Source: JAVBMP01 sp031552315
GTDB taxonomy: Bacteria > Desulfobacterota > Desulfovibrionia > Desulfovibrionales > Desulfovibrionaceae
NCBI GenBank assembly: GCA_031552315.1
Contig: JAVBMP010000159.1
Coordinates: 1 to 21,211 of the forward strand
Reading direction: 5' to 3'
DNA: 21,211 bases
In this document: piece by piece, positions 20,726-21,211 of the stretch
How the letters are laid out: every line of letters starts with the position of its first letter
Position numbering within the stretch: position 1 is the stretch's first letter
The notes under the pieces: model-generated
Databases searched by the model: none
The model's input: the letters and a program-made list of their open reading frames with translations, nothing else
What the model was told of the DNA's origin: nothing
Program-made: the position numbers and the translations under genes

Positions 20726-21211
20726 TTAGCAGGTCTTCAGGTAGCCCATGAACTCGCGCAGTTCATCCCACAGCTTTTTAGCCACGTCCTTGTTGGAGTC
20801 TATGACGTTTTTAAGCTGGAAGCGGTCATTCTTGCGGCTGTAAAGTTCGTCTTTGGCCGGCACGTCGGCGGCCGCCGCCGGGGTGCAGGTCCATTGGTCT
20901 TCGCCGTCTGTGGTCATTTTGATGTTGGTTTTCTTTTCCGCTTCAACTTCCGCCAGGGTTTTGCCGCCCAAGGAGAGCTTGCGGTCTTTGGCGAACACGT
21001 CTTTGGCGTGTTCGGTGGTGCCGGCGCCGTACATGTCAAAGAGCAGGGTGGCGTTCACTTCGTGGGTGTCGCTGCGGTCGTTCTTTGTCCAGTGGATGTA
21101 GGACCAGTCTTCCGTGATGATGGACCAGGAATACTTGTGGTAACCGGCAATGGCGAAATCACGCACCTTTTTCACTTCACCGCGGGCGATGGGCAGCAGG
21201 CTTTTGCCCTG
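20726..21211 (-). CDS. Sulfatase (arylsulfatase family), 5' end outside window
   Basis: Only the C-terminal 161 residues are seen; the frame is open to the window edge, so the apparent GTG start at 21175 is not the true start. Upstream residues GKSLLPIARGEVKKVRDFAI continue the match to sulfatases, followed by SWSIITEDWSYIHWTKND and, near the end, DELYSRKNDRFQLKNVIDSN, the typical sulfatase C-terminal ELYDL..DP.E..N motif. The catalytic formylglycine site (CxPxR) lies outside the window, so the enzyme class (anaerobic-type Ser or Cys) cannot be read. In a sulfate reducer such an enzyme could free sulfate from host glycans or other sulfate esters for respiration; that is inference. A terminator at 20441-20464 closes the unit. 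Confidence 0.85.
   Translation of the reverse strand, partial: QGKSLLPIARGEVKKVRDFAIAGYHKYSWSIITEDWSYIHWTKNDRSDTHEVNATLLFDMYGAGTTEHAKDVFAKDRKLSLGGKTLAEVEAEKKTNIKMTTDGEDQWTCTPAAAADVPAKDELYSRKNDRFQLKNVIDSNKDVAKKLWDELREFMGYLKTC

Overview
The window looks like part of a chromosome of a Gram-negative, flagellated, hydrogenase-bearing anaerobe. The best guess is a host- or gut-associated Desulfovibrionaceae-like member of the Desulfobacterota, but there is no rRNA or other decisive marker here, so that is inference. In support are a complete HypF for [NiFe]-hydrogenase maturation, CheV chemotaxis, a rod-type flagellar protein, outer-membrane lipid A modification by PagP, an AsmA-like DUF748 protein and a sulfatase. 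Most of the sequence is GC-rich with GCC/CCGG-heavy codon use. One gene (13730-15163) is conspicuously AT-rich.

Layout. 1-480 is non-coding repeat DNA. 481-4674 (-) is a giant DUF748/AsmA-like envelope protein. 4675-5139 is intergenic and carries the fullest copy of a mosaic palindromic repeat. 5140-6947 (-) is smpB-dsdA with a TGATG overlap. 6986-7942 (-) is cheV. 8049-9179 (-) is a membrane metallophosphoesterase. 9505-13646 (+) is era followed by hypF. 13730-15163 (+) is an AT-rich membrane-anchored Sel1-like protein. 15164-15372 is another repeat copy in inverted orientation. 15373-16263 (-) is pagP with a repeat-rich stalk. 16565-16921 (+) is a short flagellar rod-like protein ending at a bidirectional terminator. 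17219-20343 (-) is a metal-transport operon: a small one-TM protein, a P1B-type ATPase, and an HMA_2-like membrane protein. It sits behind a strong sigma-70-type promoter with a duplicated Fur-box-like operator. 20441-20705 holds terminators and repeats. 20726 to the right edge (-) is the C-terminal part of a sulfatase.

Two genome-scale features stand out more than any single gene. First, a family of modular palindromic repeats occupies most larger intergenic gaps. Different loci carry different subsets of the same modules, in either orientation, and the hairpin arms show compensatory changes. Second, several proteins (DUF748, HypF, PagP, the P-type ATPase) contain in-frame minisatellite expansions (units of 9, 15 or 18 nt) at domain boundaries or linkers, while Era, SmpB, CheV, DsdA and the phosphoesterase have none. 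HypF is swollen to 1045 residues this way.

The metal operon is the most coherent functional unit: a proline-less TM6 motif (YSC instead of CPC), a small one-TM partner reminiscent of the mycobacterial PacL/CtpC arrangement, a stand-alone HMA_2-like protein, and an operator placed inside the promoter. No CRISPR array, tRNA, rRNA, transposase or phage gene was seen.
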